From JADLBR01 sp020847615 (lineage in GTDB: Bacteria; Verrucomicrobiota; Verrucomicrobiia; JADLBR01), in contig JAPKHT010000003.1 of the NCBI GenBank assembly GCA_026646655.1, positions 1 through 64,000 on the forward strand: a stretch of 64,000 bases of DNA. Direction: 5' to 3'. Of the stretch, positions 52,452 to 62,611 are shown one piece after another. Under the pieces are notes generated by a model. That model saw only the letters and a program-made list of their open reading frames with translations, ran no database searches and was not told the origin of the DNA. The position numbers were made by a program, and so were the translations under genes. Positions within the stretch are counted from its first letter, which is position 1. The number at the start of each line of letters is the position of its first letter.

Positions 52452-53537
52452 CTACCGGAACGCGAGCAGTTCCCGGGACTGCATTTTGGTGAGCGGGAAG
52501 AAGGCGGGGATGGCGGTCCCGAGGAGGGGGTTGTTGCTGGAGAAGAAGAGGGCGGCGGGTTCCGTCGCGTTCATCATCCTGCGCTTGGTCTCGTTGAGGA
52601 TGGGACCGAAGTGGACCCGGTCGAGGCGACGCTCGATGCCGTGGGCGACGGCGCGTATGATGAGATTCTCGTACGCGTGGAGGGTGCTCTTGAGGGTGCG
52701 GTCGAAGGCGCCGTGGAGCATGCGCAGGCCGCGGCCCGTGCGGACAAAGGAGTGATAGCCGAGCATCTGGCCATCGAGGTGCGCGACGAGGTGGACGAAC
52801 CGGGGCGAGGGGTGCGCGCACGTGGCGGCGACCATCTCGGGGAATAGATCCTGGAAGGGGCTGGCGATGATGCTGTTGTCAACCGTGGAGGCGACGCAGT
52901 GCGCGACGCCCGCCATGTCGCCATCGCCCAGGGGACCCTCGATCAGATCGATGGTGCCGCCCTTGTTCGCGAAGCCCTTGATCTTGCGCCGGATGTTGTT
53001 GTGCTGCGCGATGTAGTCGGAGACGGATGACATCCCGGCGATGTCGACCGCGCCATCCCGGACGTAGGGGAACTCTCTGGCGCGCGCGTGGAGGGGACGG
53101 TTGGCGGTGGAGTCATTGACGAAGAGCACCGGCCTGTGGCGGCGGAGCCAGCTGATCATGGCGGCGATGGTGGCGCCGCGGTCGAAACCGTTGGCGACAA
53201 AGCCCGGGTTGGCGAAGGTCTCGGCGCAAAGTCCCGAACGGAGCCAGGTGAGCGCGGGGATCCCGGAGTGGTCCAGGGCCCATGCGAGCCAGGGGCCATC
53301 GAACAGGGAGCGCCCGTAGGCGGTGCATTCGACCATGAAGGCGATGCCCGCGAGACGCCCGTCGCGCGAGGCGCGGAGCGCGAGGGGCCGGGTGGTGGCC
53401 GAGCGCGTGGCGAGAAAACAGCCGAACACATCCCAGACCGCCTCGTCGGCGCCCATGTCGCGGAGGTGATCGTCGAGCGCGGCCCTCTCGTCGGACGACG
53501 GGGGCTCGCGGGACAGCGTGAACTGGAGAGACGACAT
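52452..53537 (-). CDS. GNAT/FemAB-like acyltransferase coupled to the PKS
   Basis: 361 residues with a double-GNAT look typical of the CelD/FemAB/BioF2-like group: 'NNIRRKIKGFANKGGTIDLIEGPL' in the middle, then 'FVHLVAHLDGQMLGYHSFVRTGRGLRMLHGAFD' and 'VHFGPILNETKRRMMNATE'. Its ATG follows the PKS stop with no intervening base, so the two are made together. It could transfer the PKS-derived acyl group, or an aminoacyl/acetyl group, to the product; the substrate is not evident from the sequence. Confidence 0.7.
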   Translation of the reverse strand: MSSLQFTLSREPPSSDERAALDDHLRDMGADEAVWDVFGCFLATRSATTRPLALRASRDGRLAGIAFMVECTAYGRSLFDGPWLAWALDHSGIPALTWLRSGLCAETFANPGFVANGFDRGATIAAMISWLRRHRPVLFVNDSTANRPLHARAREFPYVRDGAVDIAGMSSVSDYIAQHNNIRRKIKGFANKGGTIDLIEGPLGDGDMAGVAHCVASTVDNSIIASPFQDLFPEMVAATCAHPSPRFVHLVAHLDGQMLGYHSFVRTGRGLRMLHGAFDRTLKSTLHAYENLIIRAVAHGIERRLDRVHFGPILNETKRRMMNATEPAALFFSSNNPLLGTAIPAFFPLTKMQSRELLAFR

Positions 53538-56500
53538 CTATGTTCGGGGCTTTGCGGCGGCGACCCTGGGCGGCGGCAGAAACTCCTCGCTGACGAGGTG
53601 GCCGATGCAGCGCCGGATATGGTCGCGGTCGACGACGGGGGCCTTGAGCCCCCAGCCCTGGATGAGTCCCGTCATCCGCGTCGTGTCGACATCGGGGAGT
53701 TCCTGGCACTCCAGCAGGCCAGCGATGGTCTCCGGGGGCAGCAGCGCGACGTACGGGCTGGCGGCGTGGAGATCGTCGGTTCTCGTGGCGCGGCGCAGCC
53801 ACTGCTTTGGCTGGAGGGTCTCCATGGCGTAGCCGAGGGATCGGGCGACATCGCACACGTCACAAAAGCTGATGCCGTCGCGGCAGACGAGGTGCAGCGT
53901 GCCATCGTGGGAGTCGTCCTGGATGGAACGGGAGATGGCATCGGCCACGAGCCCGACGGGCGTCAGCCCCATGTCGAGATCGCTCTTGGGCGCGGCGCCG
54001 ATCGACACGCTGGCGCTGAGCAACAGCCACGCCAACTGGTTGGGAGGGGTTATCGCGTGCGCGGCGTCTCCGATGACGAGGCCGATCCGGTAGGTGGTGT
54101 GGGGCAGGCCGCGCCCGGAGGCCGCCTCGATGAGCCACTCGCTGACGGCCTTGGTCTGGCCATAGCCATCGGGCAGCGTGTGGGCCGGGTCGGGCGCGTC
54201 GGATTCGGAACGCGATCGCCTGCCGCGGTCGGCGTGCAGGCTGAAAACGAACGGGCTGGATGTGTAGTGCAGGCGCTTGAGGCGATGGGCCGAGGCAAAC
54301 CGGATTGCCTCGAGCGTGCCCAGCACGTTCGTGTCGCGGAGCATCTCGTAGGGGGCGACGTGGTTGGCATCGGCCGCGGCATGCAGGACCGCGTGCGCGA
54401 CGCCGGCCAGGCGGGCGTACTCTTGCGGGGGCAGCCCGAAAAGCGGCGCGGATACGTCGCCGGGCACGGCGCGAACCCTGGCCTTCCAGACTGGCGAGTT
54501 CGGGCCCGCGAGGCCGAACTGCCGCGTGGCGTCCGCGAGCCGGCGCGCCGCCTCGTCGTGCGAGGTGCCGCGGACTATGCAGTAGATCTCGGGGCCCGGT
54601 CCCGCGAGGAGTCGATCGAGCACATGGGCGCCGATAAATCCCGTCGCGCCGGTGATGAGCAGGGGGCCCGGGCGCCCGGCGGCTGCGCCTGCGAAAGGCA
54701 GGGCGCCGACCGCGGCGCGAAGGCGCGCGATGTCCGCGTCGATGGAGTCGCCTTCGCCAAAGGGCGGGCGGTCCGCGCAGGCAGGCGATGCGGCGACCGG
54801 GACGGCGGGCGCCGGGGTCGCCGCGGGTTGGGCCGGGGCGCCGCCGAGCATGCCGCCGAGGAGGGCGGCCAGCTTCGAGACGGTGGCGTTGGCCATCACC
54901 TGGCCGGTGGGGAGGTTGACGCCGAGGCGTCCCTCGATCCTGTTGAGCAACTCGACCGCCATGAGGGAATCCAGTCCCAGTTCCGGGAGACGGCGGTCGC
55001 GCTCTATCTTCGATGGCGATATGCGGAGGACCTGGGCGATCTGGGCGCACAGGAATTTCTCCAGGAGCGCGAGGCGTTCCTCGGGGCCGGCGGCCAGGAT
55101 CGCGGCGCGGAGTTGCGCGCCATCCTCGCCGCCGCCGGATTCGGCATCGGCGCCGAATGGCAACATCGAGTAGCGCGGCGAGCCCTTGATCCGCGGGAGG
55201 GCGCTGGCCCACTGCTGGCAGTCGACGCGGAGCACGGACATCTGGGCGGCCTCGCCCTGCATGAGTTGACCGAGGGCGCGCAACGCGCGGCGCGGCGCTA
55301 TGCCGGACCACCCGAGCCGTCCGAGGAACTCCCGGACGGAATCGTTGCGCGCGACATAGCCGACCTCGGCCAGGACGCCCCAGTTCACGGAGAGCCCCGG
55401 GAGACCCAGCGCGCGCCGGTGGTGCGCGAGGCCATCGAGGAACGCGTTGGCGGACGCGTAATTGCCCTGGCCGCCATTGCCGACGACCGAGCTGATCGAA
55501 GAGAACAGCACGAAGTGCTCGAGCGGGATATCTCGGGTGAGGCGGTGGAGGTTCCACGCGCCGGAGACCTTGGGCGTCATGACGGCGTCGAAGCGGCTCG
55601 CGTCCAAGTCGGACAACAGCGCATCGTCGAGCACCATGGCCGCGTGGAAGATCCCGGCAAGCGGGGGCATCTCCGCGCGGATCTTGGCGAGGAGGTCGGA
55701 CGCGTCGCTCTCGCGGCTGATGTCGGAGCGAATGACCGTGGCCTTGCCGCCGGCGGCCCCGATGGCGGCGATCGCCTCTCGGGCCTCGTCCGACACCGTG
55801 CCGCTGCGGCTCGTGAGCACGACGTGGCCGGCGCCGAGTTCGGCCAGCCACCGCGCGACCGCGGTGCCGAAGCCGCCCAGTCCGCCGGCGATCAGGTATG
55901 TCGCGTCCTTGCGGAATCGCGGCTCGGACGCCGGCGGCGCCGGCGAGACGGGGACGCGCTCGCCGCGGAAGTCGATCACGACCTTGCCGACCTGACGCGC
56001 CTCGACGATGTAGCGGAAGGCGCTCTTGAAATCGCCGAGCGCGAACGAGCGGTGCGGCAGCGGCGATAGCTCGCGGGCCTCGAAGCGTCGGGAGAGGTCG
56101 CGCAGGAAGCCGCCCACGATGGCGGGATCCAGCGCCGCCGCGAGGTCGATCGCGAAGTAGGACAGGTTGTTCTTGAAGGGGCGCAGTCCGATCTTGGAAT
56201 TCCCGTAGATGTCGCGCTTGCCAATCTCCAGGAAGCGCCCGTACGGGCCGAGGGCCGAGAGGCCCTTCGGGATGGCTTCGCCGGCCAGCGAGTTGAGCAC
56301 GATGTCGACGCCCCGGCCCCCGGTGATCTCGAGGATCTCGTCTGCGAAGGCCAGCGTGCGCGAGCTCATGACGTGGGGCACCCCCAGGTTCTTGAGGAAG
56401 GAGCGCTTTTCCGCGTTGCCGGCGGTGGCGAAGACCTCGGCGCCCGCGGCCCGCGCGAGCTGGACAGCGGCGAGGCCGACGCCGCCGCTGGCCGCGTGGA

Positions 56501-59500
56501 TGAGCACGCGCTCGCCGGCCCGCATGCGGGCGAGGTGATGGAGCGCGTAGTGCGCGGTGAGGAACGTGACCAGCACGGTGGCCGCGTCCTCGTGCGAGAA
56601 GTGGGCCGGTTTGCGCATCACGAGGCCGACGGGCATCGTGATGTGCGAGGCGAAGGCGGAGCGGGCGATGGCGAAGACCTCGTCGCCGGGCTTGAACGCG
56701 GAGACGCACTCGCCGACGGCGACCACGGTGCCGGAGCACTCGTCGCCGAGTTGCCGCGCGTCGCCCGCATCGGTGGGATAGATGCCCAGCGCCTTCATGA
56801 CGTCGCGGAAGTTGATGCCGGCCGCGGCGACCTCGATCTCGACCTCATCCGGGCCGGGGGCCTTGCGCCCGATGGCCTGTATCTGGAGCGCGTCGAGGCT
56901 GCCCGGGTTGGGGGCGGCGATGCGGCAGGGGGTCTCGCGGACGCTGCGGAGCCGGCTGGCCGCGGCGTCATCCGGCGCGCCGCGCGGCACGAAACGTTGC
57001 GCGTACCGGGCGATCCCGCGGAACGCGATCTCTTCCTCGGTCTCGCCGGACAGGATCTCGTCGGCGACCTCGCGGGCCTCTTGGGCTGGGCGCCCGGGGC
57101 AGAGATCGATGAGGCGTGGGACGAGGCCGGGCTGCTCCATCTGGATCACGCGGCCGAGGCCCACGAGGGCGCACTGGGCCACGGCGACGGGCGTGCGGTG
57201 TTCGCCGATGGGCTGTGCCCCTCGAGTGACGAGGAACAGCCTGAGCTTCGTGCCGGCCAGGGCCTGGGCGAGGAAGAGGGCGGAGTGGACGCCGTGCGCA
57301 TGCGCCGCCTCCAGCCGGGGCGTCGTCATGGCCCCATCCTCGGGGGCATCGAGTGCCCACAGGTGGAGGACGCCGTGGCAGCCGGCATTCTCCGCGATCA
57401 GCCGCCGGAACTCCTCGGACGCGGCGGGCCGGATGACGAAGTGGTCCGCGGACTCGCGGCGGAAGGCGTCGCCCGGGGCGACGGTGATGCAGCGGTGGCC
57501 GCGGGCGCGCAATTCGGCGCAGAGGGCATCGCCCGCGCCGGTGGCGTCGGCGAGCACGATCCAGTTCTTCGGATCGCCATTGCTGGCGGCGACCGGGGCG
57601 GGCACGGGCTCTGTGTGGGGCGCCCGCGCGAGCAAGACCGCCTGTGAGGAGGTCGCCGTCTCGTCGAACGGGGAGACGGCGGCGACCTGCGCGAAACCCG
57701 AGGAGCGCAGCAGTTCCTGCCACCGGCCGCGGTCGAGCAGGGGATAGTCGGGGCGGAGGTCGTGATCGCTGAAGCGCCAGACGCCATCGGTCGTGCCGAA
57801 GACGATATCGAAGAGGTGGTCTGGGCGATCGACCTCGATCAGGGCCAGGAGTCCGCCGGGGGCCAGGAGGTCCCGGATGTGGGCGAGGGTCTGCCGGAGA
57901 TCCGCCGTGGCGTGCAGGGCGTTCGAGGCGAGTATGATGTCATAGCGGTGGGCCTGGAAGCCCTGCTCCAAGGGTGACTTTTCGATGTCGAGGATGCGGC
58001 TCTCTAGGAAGGGGTACTCCTGGGCGCGCTGTTCGGCGCGGTTGAGGAAGAGCTGGGAGACATCGGTGAAGCAGTACTCGGCGCGGTCGCGCGGCAGGGT
58101 GGGCAACAGGTATCCGGTGAGTCCTCCGGTGCCCGCGCCGATCTCCAGCAAGCGGACCTTGCGACCCTCCGGCAGCGCGGCCACGCACGCGGCGAGGGCG
58201 CGGCGCACGATGAGGTTGTAGATCAGGGACGGTTCCCCGCTGGAATAGAGGTGCTCGAGCGTGGTCATCGATCCGCCCGGGGCGAGGACGTGGAGCGAGG
58301 GGGTATCGCCCCTCAAGACGGCGGGGAGACTGGTGCCGCAGCGGTCGAGCAGCGTGAGCTCGGGTTGGAGCGACGGGAATTCGTGGATTGCCGCGCGCCA
58401 CAGGTCGGCGATGTCGGCGGCGGGGGGTAGCTTCTCGACACGCCACGCGTCGCCGGCCCGCGAAAGCGTGCCTTCGTCGGCGAGGTGCCCGAGGTAGCGG
58501 GCGAGCAGCCTCTCGTAGTTGGGGAGAACCCGCATCCGTTCCACCAGTGCCGAGGTTGTGATCTCCTCGCCGGGCGCGGGTTGCCACCCGAGCTGGTCGA
58601 ACGCGCGCCAGAGGTAGGCATTCGACAGCGCGGCGATCCGTTTCGCCATCAGCGGGTGGCGCACCGCGCAACCCAGCGACGTGGCCAGGTGGGCGGCCTC
58701 GCGCCTCGCGTCGTCGGCGATGTCGTCGAGGGGCGGGATGAAGTCCGCGGGCCGGGGCTCATCGGCGGCCCCGGGCCTCGGGCTGAGGCGCCAGCGGAGT
58801 TCGAAATACAGGTCGTCGATCTTCTCGGCGCCGGTGCGCCCCTGGAGGGCCTCGCAGCGGAACCCGGCGATCTCGAGGCAGATGGCGCCCGCGGCGTCGC
58901 AGATTCGGATGTCGGCCTCGATGGCCGAGGCGGAGGCCCGGGTGAGCGTCACGTGGCTGAACACGGTGTCCCGCGCGTCGGCGTGGCGGCGCACCCGCCC
59001 GAGGTGCGCGGGCAGGAACATGGGGTTGGCGTCGCCATCGTCGCGCCACGGGAGCGCGGCGGCGATGACCTGGAAGCACGAGTCCAGCAGGGCGGGGTGG
59101 ATGGCGTAGCGGGCGGCCTCCTCGGAGAAGGCCTCGGCCAGGGAGACCTCGCCGAGGGCCTCGCCCTCGCGCCGCCACACGCGCCGCACGGCCTGGAACG
59201 CGGGCCCGTAGTTCAGGCCGGTGTCCGTGAAGCGGGCGTACAATTCGGCGCCCTGGGCCTGATGGGCGCATCGCTCTTGGATAGAGGCCAGATCGATCGC
59301 GGGTGGGGACGGGGGCGGATCGTTCTGGACGAGCAGCTTGCCGCGGGAGTGCGTGGTCCAAGCGCCCTCTTGGGCGTTGTTGGTCCCCTCGATCGAAAAC
59401 GAGTGATCCTCGGGGTGATAGGTCAGCTGGAGCGTGGGGGCCGACTCGCCCTGCGAGAGCACGATCGCCTTGAGGAAATCGATCTCCTCGATGGCGGCGT

Positions 59501-62390
59501 GCTGCCCGGCGAACGCCTCCCCGGCGGCACCGAGCGCCATCTCGACGTAGGCGGCGGCGGGAAAGACGATCTGGGTGCGGACCTTGTGGTCGGCGAGGTA
59601 GGGAAAGAGGCGGGTGTCGGCGGACACGGTCCACGCGGGATTGGACGAGGCGAGCCTGCGGGTCAGCAGCGGGTGTTTTGGGGGATGGGTGCGGATGGCG
59701 CGGCACTCCGGCGACTCGTGCCAGAACGATTCCAGCTGCCAGGGATAGCGCGGGAGCGATATGCGGCGCGCGCCCTTGGGGAAGATCTTGTCCCACCAGA
59801 GGGGATGGCCGTGTGCGTGCAGGGCGCCGAGCGAGCCGACCATGGAGACCTGCTCGTCGGTCTTCCTGCGCAGCGACGGGAGGACCGCGCCCTGGGCCGA
59901 GCGATGCCGCAGGCACTCGTTCATGGCGGGGGCGAGCACGGGGTGCGCGCTGATCTCGAGGAAGAGGGAGTGGCCCCCGTCGATGAGGCGCCCCATCGCG
60001 GGCGCGAAGCGGACCGTGTTGCGGACATTGCGCCACCAGTACTCCGCGTCGAAGAGTCGGCCCTTCGCCATATCGCCGGTGACCGTCGAGCAGATGGGGA
60101 GTCGCGGGGCCCTGGGTCGGAGTCCCTTGAGGGCGGGCAGGAGCGCGGCCCGCACGGGATCCATCTGCGCGCTGTGGAAGGCGTAGTTCACTGGCACGAA
60201 GCGCGCGAAGGCGCCTGCGGCCTCGAGTTCGGCGTGGATGGTCTCGAGGGGCCCCGGTTCGCCGGCGAGCACGACGTTGGAGGGGCCGTTGATCGCGGCC
60301 AGCGAGATCGCGCCGCCATATCGGGCGACGATGGGCTCCGCGTCCTGCACCGTGATGCCGAGCGCGAGCATCCGGCCCCTGCCGGAGGCGGGCTCCATGC
60401 AGCGGCCGCGGTGGAAGATGACGCGCATCGCCTGGCGCAGATCGAGCGCGCCCGCGACGTGGGCGGCGGCGATCTCGCCGACGCTGTGGCCGACGACGGC
60501 GTCGGGCACGACGCCCCAGTGGCGCCAGAGCTCGGTCAGGGCGATCTGCTGCGCGCAGATGGCGGGCTGCGTGATGGCGGTCTCGTTAATCCTGGAGGCC
60601 GCCTCGTCGGCCAGCAATTCGTCGATCAGCGACCAGTCGGCGATCTTGTCGAGGATGGCGGCGCACTCCTGGAGTTTCTCGCGGTAGACGGGCTCGCGCT
60701 CGTAGAGCTCGCGCCCCATGGCCCACCACTGGGGTCCCTGGCCGCTGTAGACAAAGGCCAGTTTTGCGGGCGGGCCCGCCTCGGCGCACGTGACGCCCGG
60801 ACGGGTCTCGCCGGCGGCGAAGGCCTCGAGGGCCTCGGCCATCTCCTCGGGCGCGCGCGCGGCGACGGTGAGGCGGTGCGCGTGGTGGGCCCGGGTCGTG
60901 GCGGCGGAGTATCCGATGTCGGCGAGGGAATTTTCCCCGCGCACGCATTGGGCGTAGGCCTGGGCCTGGGCCTTGAGGGCCTCGGGGCTTCGTGCCGAGA
61001 GAGGCAGGAGCCAGGGGCGCGTGCCCGCGGACCGAGGTGCGCGCCTCTTCGGGGCGGGACGGGATCTGGGAGGGGCCTCGAGCAGGGCGTGGGCGTTGGT
61101 GCCCCCGAAGCCGAAGGAATTGACGCAGGCCAGCGCCGGCCTGGCGCCGTTGCGCATGGGTTCCGGGGCGGTGGGGACGCGGATCCCGAGGCCCTCGAAG
61201 TCGATGTTGGGATTCGGGTTGCTGAAGTGCAGGTTGGGCGGGATCAGCCCGTGGTGGAGCGCGAGGGCGGTCTTGATCGTGCCCGCGATGCCCGCGCCGG
61301 CCTCGAGGTGCCCGATGTTGGTCTTGACCGAACCGATGACGCAGCGGCTCCCCTTGCGGCGGCCCTTGCCCAGCACGTCGCCCAGGGCCCGCGCCTCGAT
61401 GGGATCGCCGACGGAGGTGCCGGTGCCATGCGCCTCGGCGTAGGCGACGTGGTGCGGGTCGACCCCGGCCTCGTGGCAGGCCCGCGCCGTGAGGGCGCGC
61501 TGGGATTCGTAGCTCGGCACGGTCATGCCCGAGGTCCGGCCATCCTGGTTGACCGCGGTCGCCCGGATCACCGCATAGATCCTGTCGCCATCGCGCAGGG
61601 CGGACGCCAGCGGCTTGAGGAGGACGACCCCGACGCCCTCCGCGCGCACGAAGCCATTGGCGCTGGCGTCGAACGCCTTGCAGCGGCCATCGGGAGACAG
61701 CATCCCCATGCTGCAGAACGCGATGAAGGGAGTGGGGTTGATCAGCGCGTTGACGCCGCCCGCGATGGCCAGCCGGCACTCGTTGCCCCTGAGGGCGGTG
61801 CAGGCGGCGTGCAGGGCCACCAGCGACGAGGAGCAGGCCGTGTCGATGGCGACGCTCGGGCCGGTGAAATTGAAACAGTAGGAGATCCGGTTGGCCGCGA
61901 TGCTCATCGAGCCGCCGGTGGTCGCGTGGGCGTCGATGGCGCAGCGCTCCCCGGTCGCCGACTGGATGAGGGAGTAGTCGTTGGTCGAGATGCCGACGAA
62001 GACCCCCGTGTCCGATCCCCGCGCGATGTCGAAGGGCTGCCCGGCATCCTCGAATGCCTCCCAGGTCGCGTGCAGCAGCAGGCGCTGCTGCGGGTCCACG
62101 AAATCCGCCTCGCGCGGCGAGATGCCAAATGGTTGCGGGTCGAACCGGTCGATGCCATCGATGAACCCCGCCCGGCACACGTACGTCTTGCTGGGGCGAC
62201 CCGGCACCGGGTCGTAATACGCCGCCAGGGACCAGCGGTCATTGGGAACCTCGCGGATCCCGTCCCGCCCCTCGCGCAACATGTCCCAGAAAGCCGCCGG
62301 GCCGTTGGCCCCTCCCGGGTACCGGCAGCCGATGCCGATGATCGCGATCGGATCCCTTTGCGTTGCCTTGCCTCTTAATACCTTCTTCAT
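53538..62390 (-). CDS. Single-module highly reducing type I polyketide synthase with C-methyltransferase and reductive release
   Basis: 2950 residues. KS ~13-436: DTACSS (Cys 186), EAHGTGT (His 321), NIGHLEAGAG (His 361). AT ~545-860: GQGPQW, GHSVGE (Ser 636), YAFHS. DH ~905-1180: LADHK (His 935), HPALLDSC (Asp 1103). cMT ~1385-1570: LEIGAGTGG. ER ~1830-2140: HAASGGVGLAA. KR ~2160-2345: AGGLGGFG, LDD and Tyr 2311. ACP: LGLDSL (Ser 2475). Terminal SDR thioester reductase ~2575-2950: GATGFIG, YGQTK. All active-site residues are present. The order equals fungal-type HR-PKS plus a reductase, so an iterative, methyl-branched, largely saturated chain released as aldehyde or alcohol is the inference. 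ATG 62390. Confidence 0.93.
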   Translation of the reverse strand: MKKVLRGKATQRDPIAIIGIGCRYPGGANGPAAFWDMLREGRDGIREVPNDRWSLAAYYDPVPGRPSKTYVCRAGFIDGIDRFDPQPFGISPREADFVDPQQRLLLHATWEAFEDAGQPFDIARGSDTGVFVGISTNDYSLIQSATGERCAIDAHATTGGSMSIAANRISYCFNFTGPSVAIDTACSSSLVALHAACTALRGNECRLAIAGGVNALINPTPFIAFCSMGMLSPDGRCKAFDASANGFVRAEGVGVVLLKPLASALRDGDRIYAVIRATAVNQDGRTSGMTVPSYESQRALTARACHEAGVDPHHVAYAEAHGTGTSVGDPIEARALGDVLGKGRRKGSRCVIGSVKTNIGHLEAGAGIAGTIKTALALHHGLIPPNLHFSNPNPNIDFEGLGIRVPTAPEPMRNGARPALACVNSFGFGGTNAHALLEAPPRSRPAPKRRAPRSAGTRPWLLPLSARSPEALKAQAQAYAQCVRGENSLADIGYSAATTRAHHAHRLTVAARAPEEMAEALEAFAAGETRPGVTCAEAGPPAKLAFVYSGQGPQWWAMGRELYEREPVYREKLQECAAILDKIADWSLIDELLADEAASRINETAITQPAICAQQIALTELWRHWGVVPDAVVGHSVGEIAAAHVAGALDLRQAMRVIFHRGRCMEPASGRGRMLALGITVQDAEPIVARYGGAISLAAINGPSNVVLAGEPGPLETIHAELEAAGAFARFVPVNYAFHSAQMDPVRAALLPALKGLRPRAPRLPICSTVTGDMAKGRLFDAEYWWRNVRNTVRFAPAMGRLIDGGHSLFLEISAHPVLAPAMNECLRHRSAQGAVLPSLRRKTDEQVSMVGSLGALHAHGHPLWWDKIFPKGARRISLPRYPWQLESFWHESPECRAIRTHPPKHPLLTRRLASSNPAWTVSADTRLFPYLADHKVRTQIVFPAAAYVEMALGAAGEAFAGQHAAIEEIDFLKAIVLSQGESAPTLQLTYHPEDHSFSIEGTNNAQEGAWTTHSRGKLLVQNDPPPSPPAIDLASIQERCAHQAQGAELYARFTDTGLNYGPAFQAVRRVWRREGEALGEVSLAEAFSEEAARYAIHPALLDSCFQVIAAALPWRDDGDANPMFLPAHLGRVRRHADARDTVFSHVTLTRASASAIEADIRICDAAGAICLEIAGFRCEALQGRTGAEKIDDLYFELRWRLSPRPGAADEPRPADFIPPLDDIADDARREAAHLATSLGCAVRHPLMAKRIAALSNAYLWRAFDQLGWQPAPGEEITTSALVERMRVLPNYERLLARYLGHLADEGTLSRAGDAWRVEKLPPAADIADLWRAAIHEFPSLQPELTLLDRCGTSLPAVLRGDTPSLHVLAPGGSMTTLEHLYSSGEPSLIYNLIVRRALAACVAALPEGRKVRLLEIGAGTGGLTGYLLPTLPRDRAEYCFTDVSQLFLNRAEQRAQEYPFLESRILDIEKSPLEQGFQAHRYDIILASNALHATADLRQTLAHIRDLLAPGGLLALIEVDRPDHLFDIVFGTTDGVWRFSDHDLRPDYPLLDRGRWQELLRSSGFAQVAAVSPFDETATSSQAVLLARAPHTEPVPAPVAASNGDPKNWIVLADATGAGDALCAELRARGHRCITVAPGDAFRRESADHFVIRPAASEEFRRLIAENAGCHGVLHLWALDAPEDGAMTTPRLEAAHAHGVHSALFLAQALAGTKLRLFLVTRGAQPIGEHRTPVAVAQCALVGLGRVIQMEQPGLVPRLIDLCPGRPAQEAREVADEILSGETEEEIAFRGIARYAQRFVPRGAPDDAAASRLRSVRETPCRIAAPNPGSLDALQIQAIGRKAPGPDEVEIEVAAAGINFRDVMKALGIYPTDAGDARQLGDECSGTVVAVGECVSAFKPGDEVFAIARSAFASHITMPVGLVMRKPAHFSHEDAATVLVTFLTAHYALHHLARMRAGERVLIHAASGGVGLAAVQLARAAGAEVFATAGNAEKRSFLKNLGVPHVMSSRTLAFADEILEITGGRGVDIVLNSLAGEAIPKGLSALGPYGRFLEIGKRDIYGNSKIGLRPFKNNLSYFAIDLAAALDPAIVGGFLRDLSRRFEARELSPLPHRSFALGDFKSAFRYIVEARQVGKVVIDFRGERVPVSPAPPASEPRFRKDATYLIAGGLGGFGTAVARWLAELGAGHVVLTSRSGTVSDEAREAIAAIGAAGGKATVIRSDISRESDASDLLAKIRAEMPPLAGIFHAAMVLDDALLSDLDASRFDAVMTPKVSGAWNLHRLTRDIPLEHFVLFSSISSVVGNGGQGNYASANAFLDGLAHHRRALGLPGLSVNWGVLAEVGYVARNDSVREFLGRLGWSGIAPRRALRALGQLMQGEAAQMSVLRVDCQQWASALPRIKGSPRYSMLPFGADAESGGGEDGAQLRAAILAAGPEERLALLEKFLCAQIAQVLRISPSKIERDRRLPELGLDSLMAVELLNRIEGRLGVNLPTGQVMANATVSKLAALLGGMLGGAPAQPAATPAPAVPVAASPACADRPPFGEGDSIDADIARLRAAVGALPFAGAAAGRPGPLLITGATGFIGAHVLDRLLAGPGPEIYCIVRGTSHDEAARRLADATRQFGLAGPNSPVWKARVRAVPGDVSAPLFGLPPQEYARLAGVAHAVLHAAADANHVAPYEMLRDTNVLGTLEAIRFASAHRLKRLHYTSSPFVFSLHADRGRRSRSESDAPDPAHTLPDGYGQTKAVSEWLIEAASGRGLPHTTYRIGLVIGDAAHAITPPNQLAWLLLSASVSIGAAPKSDLDMGLTPVGLVADAISRSIQDDSHDGTLHLVCRDGISFCDVCDVARSLGYAMETLQPKQWLRRATRTDDLHAASPYVALLPPETIAGLLECQELPDVDTTRMTGLIQGWGLKAPVVDRDHIRRCIGHLVSEEFLPPPRVAAAKPRT

Positions 62391-62611
62391 GGTCGCCTGC
62401 ACAATCGGGCCGCCCGGGGCGGCATGCTCTGACTTTCGAATCCAGGGGGAGGGCGCCGCGGCGTGACCACCAGGGCGGTCGACCCTTCCCCCGTGAAAGA
62501 AACACAATTATCCCAGTTGTCTATCGGAATCATTTGGGCTACTGCTGAATCGCGAGGTCTTGACCTGGCGCGGGAGAGTGACTTTCCTATAACGCTTCCT
62601 TATATCCGCAC

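Noticed and set aside
58485..62378. 1297-codon plus-strand open frame opposite the PKS (also 53088-56069)
   Set aside because: It is antisense to a PKS whose every domain is recognisable. The translated shadow is Gly/Ala/Arg-rich with no motif, as expected from GC-rich third positions.
53538..62390. PUFA synthase or heterocyst-glycolipid synthase reading of the PKS
   Set aside because: There is one ACP rather than a tandem array, an integral DH, cMT and ER, and no FabA-like DH pair, so a single-module HR-PKS fits better.
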